The notes under the pieces were generated by a model. It saw only the letters and a list, made by a program, of their open reading frames with translations. It did not search any database and was not told where the DNA came from. From Trichuris trichiura (taxonomy: Eukaryota > Nematoda > Enoplea > Trichinellida > Trichuridae): DNA of 64,000 nt. Positions 59,580 to 64,000 of this stretch are shown here, one piece after another. Position numbers and translations under genes: made by a program. Numbering within the stretch: position 1 is the stretch's first letter; every line of letters begins with the position of its first letter. The stretch spans positions 4,216,001-4,280,000 of the forward strand of contig JBAJFE010000026.1 in the NCBI GenBank assembly GCA_037903355.1. Direction: 5' to 3'.

Positions 59580-62278
59580 TAAGGGAAAAGTGGCTGGCCT
59601 TTCCCAGAAGCTGACCAGAAAGCAGTAGGAGTTAGTAATGCAGAAGCCTTTTGCAAGTAGAATTTAATCACAGTGCAGTGATGGTCGCGGAAAAACGTAA
59701 CGGAGTTTTAGAGCAGGACAGCATCACGGTTCAGGTACATACAGCCAACTACACGATGGAAAAATTCATGACGACAGCTAGGTATAAAGCCATTTTAAAT
59801 GCTCCATTTAGACAGAAGCAAATGGTGAACCTTCGTCGCTGACGTATCAACAAGTGAACATTATGTCCTTCTGCCGCTTCAGTTTTCCGTTGTGCCAACT
59901 ACTGTAAGGGACACTACAGTGCACATAGGTTATTTATGCCTTAGGTACGTATAAAAAACATTTTACTTTTATCTGTAATGTTACTATTGATTTTAGCATG
60001 CATTAGTCCTCTTCCAAAATTTGCGCATTATTTCCTATTCGTCGTTATTTTCAGCAGACTGTTTTCAAGGATTGAGATCGCTCATATCTGTTTTCTGCTT
60101 CAAATAATACCAATCATTTCCTCTTCCACGAAGATTCGCTTTACAAACAATTACTTAAGTCCCATCAACGTTCACAAAATAGGGAATGCCTGTACTTAGA
60201 AACAAATTTCTGTTAGCATCTGTTCACTTCAGTAAATAAAATGCATAAGTGATCACATAAAAAGATTTCATGTCCATAACACTTTGGACTTTCTTCTGTT
60301 ATCAATCGACAAGACACTGCAGGTCAACAGTTTGACCTCACGAGTCATACTGAACCGTGGCCTCAATTATGTTTCTTGCCAATGGTCCCACTCGTGCCGT
60401 CTTACTCACAGTCTAAACTGAAGCGTAAAACCAAGCCCTATTGCCACCAGGAACTTTAGGGAGTCTCAGTACAAACCTAAACCTGATATCATGGCTACTG
60501 TGCCGTGCAGGACAGCGTTCATTACGCGAAACATCCGAGACTCTGGACCAACACAGCAATCGCAGCAAACATGGAAAGGTCAACTCCATGAGGTCCTCAT
60601 GAACGGGACCCTTTTTTGGTGAAATAACTGCTGATGTCCCGGGGTTTAACTTGATTGAAACGATTAAATTTCTCACATATAGTACTTCGTGGACGAACCG
60701 CAGAAAATTCTCAGACTTTGTTATTACGGGTGCAGCATATACACCACGTCTAGCACCATGAAGAGGTATGTTTCACTTTAACGCAAAAGCTTAGACGTGG
60801 GATCTCGTTCGTACTAATCAAGCCTGATGGGTAAGAAACGCTTGTCCTTCGCCGATCAAGACTTCATTGTGCCCCATGCAACGGCGACAGAAACCAACGC
60901 CGCGTCCACCCTGACCTTGATTTGCCACTGTTCCTCTGCTGCCGATGGTTTATTGCTTTTGGTTCACTGCCGTCATTTCTCTCTAACGTTTGCTACCATT
61001 GTTAACTCAGATTCACACTTACTGACAGTCGTCTAACCTGCTGATGAGAGGACGAGAAGAAGCCTGAAAACTCGGATAACTCGTTATAGAAAAGTTATTT
61101 CTGTCAGAGCCTACACTGTTCATAAAATTTTGTGTGACAAACGACGCACCTTTATGAAAAGCCTCGTTAAATTTAGTTGATTCTTACCATTTCTATTCTG
61201 AAAATTTGACATAAGTAGGTCTGTAAGCAGCGGATTAAAAATAATTCATATTAACAGTTATTCGCAATCAAAGGGGGAAGAAAAGCGTTAATAAAATCGC
61301 TACGGAACATTCACTTCTCGGGACAAAAATCTGTAAAGAAATCTTTCAGTATAATGCATCTGCTGTTTAAGGGGAATGTACGTTTTATCTGGCAACAAGG
61401 CGAGATCCCGTTTTGCCAAAAAGCTTTTGGTACTCTTTTTATTCCATTCACACCGAGCAAAAGTGAAGTGCGCACGGACGTCTTTTCGTAGCAGCGAGAT
61501 CTTATTAATACTATATCCATTGTTATCCCATGTTGAGAAAGGGATAAGAACAGCCTTGAAGACTTCAGGCCCGTTGTGTTCGTTTTGTGCTCTTGCTTTT
61601 CGAAAACAGAATAAAATTGGGCTTACATTTTTAATCCAACCATCATTGCCAATAAATCCGTAAGTTTAAGTCTCATACATTACTCTCCAGCTATGAGAAC
61701 AGAACAGGAGAGTCCTTTCAGTTCTGCTTGTGCTCGCTGCAATAAAAATGTTTGCCTGTGAATATCCAAGCCGTTTCTGCGATAATGCTTCGTAGCAATC
61801 TCACAGCTACAGCAGATAGAGTTATCAGATTTAAAGCCATAAGCTCTTGTTAAATGTTGCAATATCACCCCATCTCAACAGTCGAAGGCAGTGATTTTCG
61901 AATAGCTACAAGACTAAGGAGGCCATAGAAGGTTTGGCGTGCTAGGGGACATTCCTCTAGAAGAAGAATCGTGCCAGATGAGCGCCTGTGGAAAAGGACA
62001 CCAGGGGAGCACACAGCTAGGCGTTAATAAGTAAAAAGTTGAGACACAAATTAAAGTAGAAATGGTTAGTATAAATAGAACCTCAGAGCAATTACAACAG
62101 AAAGATTCAATATGGAGGCTACGCTAACAAAGCACTCGCCTAAGTACAGATAGAGTAACAACAGAAGTTTGCATACACAAAAACGTGCCAGCAAAACCCT
62201 ATCTGGTTGCTATCAATATGACATACATCACCTTTGTTACTGCGCCTCGTGTACCATAATGACAAAACGCATTTATTG
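59580..62278. other. Intergenic, one ribozyme-like motif, no gene recognised
   Basis: At 61041-61090 ctgctgatgagaggacg...agcctgaaaactcggataac has CTGATGA, a short agg/cct stem, and GAAA, like the PLE motifs. The - strand ORF at 61680-61868 (Cys-containing, ends VLIAGE) and that at 60413-60676 are not recognised. I do not support a gene here. Confidence 0.45.
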
Positions 62279-63998
62279 TCAATAATATTCTGCGTGCGCT
62301 GGCCAGTTGGTTGTCCGTATTTTCAAGAGATAATTCTCTGATAGAAAGACTTTGCTTCTCGTAAAAAGCTGAGCAGCGTAGGAAACGAGTATAACAATGA
62401 CCACCATGGTCACCGCTATAACGTAGTGGCATATACTTTCTCCAATTTCTAGCCAACTGCCAGTATCTTTGAATAACAGGAGAAATTGCTGAAATGATGC
62501 AAATATGCTCTCTGAAGCAAAGAGAATACAAAGCTTGATACCATGGCTTGAAAGTCACCAGTGATCACTACCAGCCAGTAAAATATTTCCAACCTACTAC
62601 TGGTAAACATGGCAAGTGTGCAGAGAGAGCAACAAGCAATCAGCCAAGGAATAGCCACTTTTATCACGAGCAAAAAACTTGTAACAAATGGGTGGTATCT
62701 ATTCATGAAGAGTTTAACAAAGTAAGGACGGAAGCTATTCACGCTCGCCAAACTGCTTGTACCTAAAGTAAAAATTATGAATACAGTGAGACACCAGATG
62801 TACGAAACTGACCAAAAAAGCCAAGGAAAAGAAAGAAAACGAAGAAGAGAGCTCGTCGTGCATCGTCGACTTTAACAGCAATATTTCTGGAACCAAACAA
62901 ACTTTCTTGCCGAAAGTCCCACCTGAGTACCCATGAAGACGGCAACTTAGTTTCGACTGCAACCCATACGTACATGTGCGTTGTGTAAATGACAAAGAAT
63001 ATGGGTTCGTAACTGACGCTCATCAGTGTAAACGATAATAACAGAGAGAAGGCAATAACTGACAACCTGTCAACGACAAGTGAACTGACCAGAAATGGGA
63101 AAAGAAATGACATGGCTAGCAATATCCAACAGAGGAAATGCACCCATGTAGGTATAGTCTCCTGGTAACTGACTGCTGCAGGGACATAACTTATCGCTAA
63201 AGTAGCAATTGCTTGCATAACAAAAAGCAGAAGAAAATAAGTTCTCCAGAAGATGAGCAATAACGTGAGAAAACACCAGACGAAGCAAAATAACAGTACG
63301 AGATCATAACGTGGTTGCTGCCCAACGACTGGGAGTAACGTAAATAGACAGTCTGCTATGCAAAGTGTAACAAAAAAGACCCTTAGCCCATAAGAACAAT
63401 CACGTAACGAACATATCCAAACTGCCATTAACGCTATGCATATAATCAAGGCATGCCGGTAGAAGAACGTTAGCACTAACATTTCAATGAAAATTACTGC
63501 TAAGGATACTGAAGCTAGAAGTGTCAATCGGCATGAAAAGATACCTTTAAGATTTTTCCATCTTAAGTTTGCTGCGAGAAAAAGGTAAAACGGCATCACA
63601 GTGTACAAGGTGAAAGTTAAAGGGAACGAATTGCACCATGACAGGAAAAGCACACTTCCAATAACGCCTAATTCGATATTGTTGCAATGAGATAAAGTCA
63701 AATCGAGACTTTCTGATTTGACTAAAATAGAAAATACGCACAATAACCAGGCGCAAAATGAGACAATGATGCAGCAGGTGAGCAAGCGCCATTCATATTG
63801 ATGATAGTATTTCATTCCTTGCAAAACCGTTGGGATCCACTGTTTACAAACGTCAGCCACCGTTGCGTAGCGCTTCTTGGAGAAAAGATATTCCAGCGTG
63901 TCAGCAAGAGTTCTAATCTGTTGCGCTGTCATGTCAGGAAATTCTCGGAAAAAAATTGACCAGTACATTTCGCGCTTTCTCTCCATCCGAACTAACAC
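62279..63998 (-). CDS. PIGN: GPI ethanolamine phosphate transferase 1 (PIG-N), C-terminal part
   Basis: Three - strand exons in phase: from the window edge (63998) to 62813, 62762-62542, 62488-62279 (stop). PIG-N adds ethanolamine phosphate to the first mannose of GPI precursors in the ER membrane; the catalytic phosphodiesterase domain is N-terminal and outside the window. Seen: MERKREMYW and the LFSKKRYATVADVCKQWI helix, VLQGMKYYHQYEWRLL before the first membrane helix, then about a dozen hydrophobic segments including MLVLTFFYRHAL, LPVVGQQPRYDLVLL, the late block VDDARRALFFVFFLFLGFFG joined to TSSLASVNSF, and KDTGSWLEIGESICHYVIAV in the last exon, all as in the PIG-N family. Introns are 50 and 53 bases. 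No break in frame. Confidence 0.93.
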
Positions 63999-64000
63999 TT

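Overview
This is a gene-sparse stretch of metazoan nuclear DNA, most likely from a nematode. The best guess is an early-branching, Trichinella/Trichuris-like lineage, but that is inference only. The evidence is multi-exon host genes with many very short introns (about 34-60 bases) ending in TTTCAG or TTTAG, lying beside introns of several kb filled with transposon debris, and no bacterial features. Seven host genes can be modelled exon by exon from reading frame, splice sites, phase and remembered family sequence: a SAC1-type phosphoinositide phosphatase (+, N-terminus outside the window), RMI1 (-), NDUFS7 of respiratory complex I (+), a coiled-coil protein that I compare with the NCKAP5/NCKAP5L family (-), cystathionine gamma-lyase (+), a TENT4/TRF4-type non-canonical poly(A) polymerase (-), and the C-terminal part of PIG-N (-, cut by the window end). 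They are unrelated in function, on both strands, and do not look like an operon.

Layout: 0.8-10.0 kb SAC1 gene, with Penelope-like (PLE) terminal debris and a pogo-type MITE in its introns; 10.4-11.0 kb PLE remnant; 11.7-13.3 kb RMI1; 15.9-16.8 kb NDUFS7; 17.1-20.7 kb a nest of transposons (PLE-B copy with a small foldback inserted in it, next to a dead mariner); 21.3-30.9 kb the NCKAP5-like gene, whose 4.2 kb intron carries an apparently intact PLE (PLE-A, 715-residue RT plus GIY-YIG ORF) on the opposite strand; 32.1-33.3 kb Tigger/pogo remnant; 37.8-45.3 kb cystathionine gamma-lyase, with a complete but mutated mariner in intron 1 and a large palindrome in intron 3; 47.8 kb mariner scrap; 50.5-54.6 kb TENT4; 56.1-58.2 kb a rearranged PLE-B flanked by inverted terminal repeats; 59.25-59.52 kb another perfect-looking foldback; 62.3-64 kb PIG-N.

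The most interesting layer is the PLE material. Two PLE families with GIY-YIG endonucleases are present. Their terminal repeats recur at least ten times, often as head-to-head inverted pairs, and carry a short structured motif resembling a hammerhead ribozyme core (CTGANGA, stem, GAAA). One small foldback (about 183 bp, built from PLE-A-like ends) sits inside a PLE-B copy and is flanked by a 12 bp direct repeat, so it looks like a mobile non-autonomous, retrozyme-like unit. A second point of interest is splicing: three introns in two genes fit only a GC-AG boundary with a GCAAGT donor.
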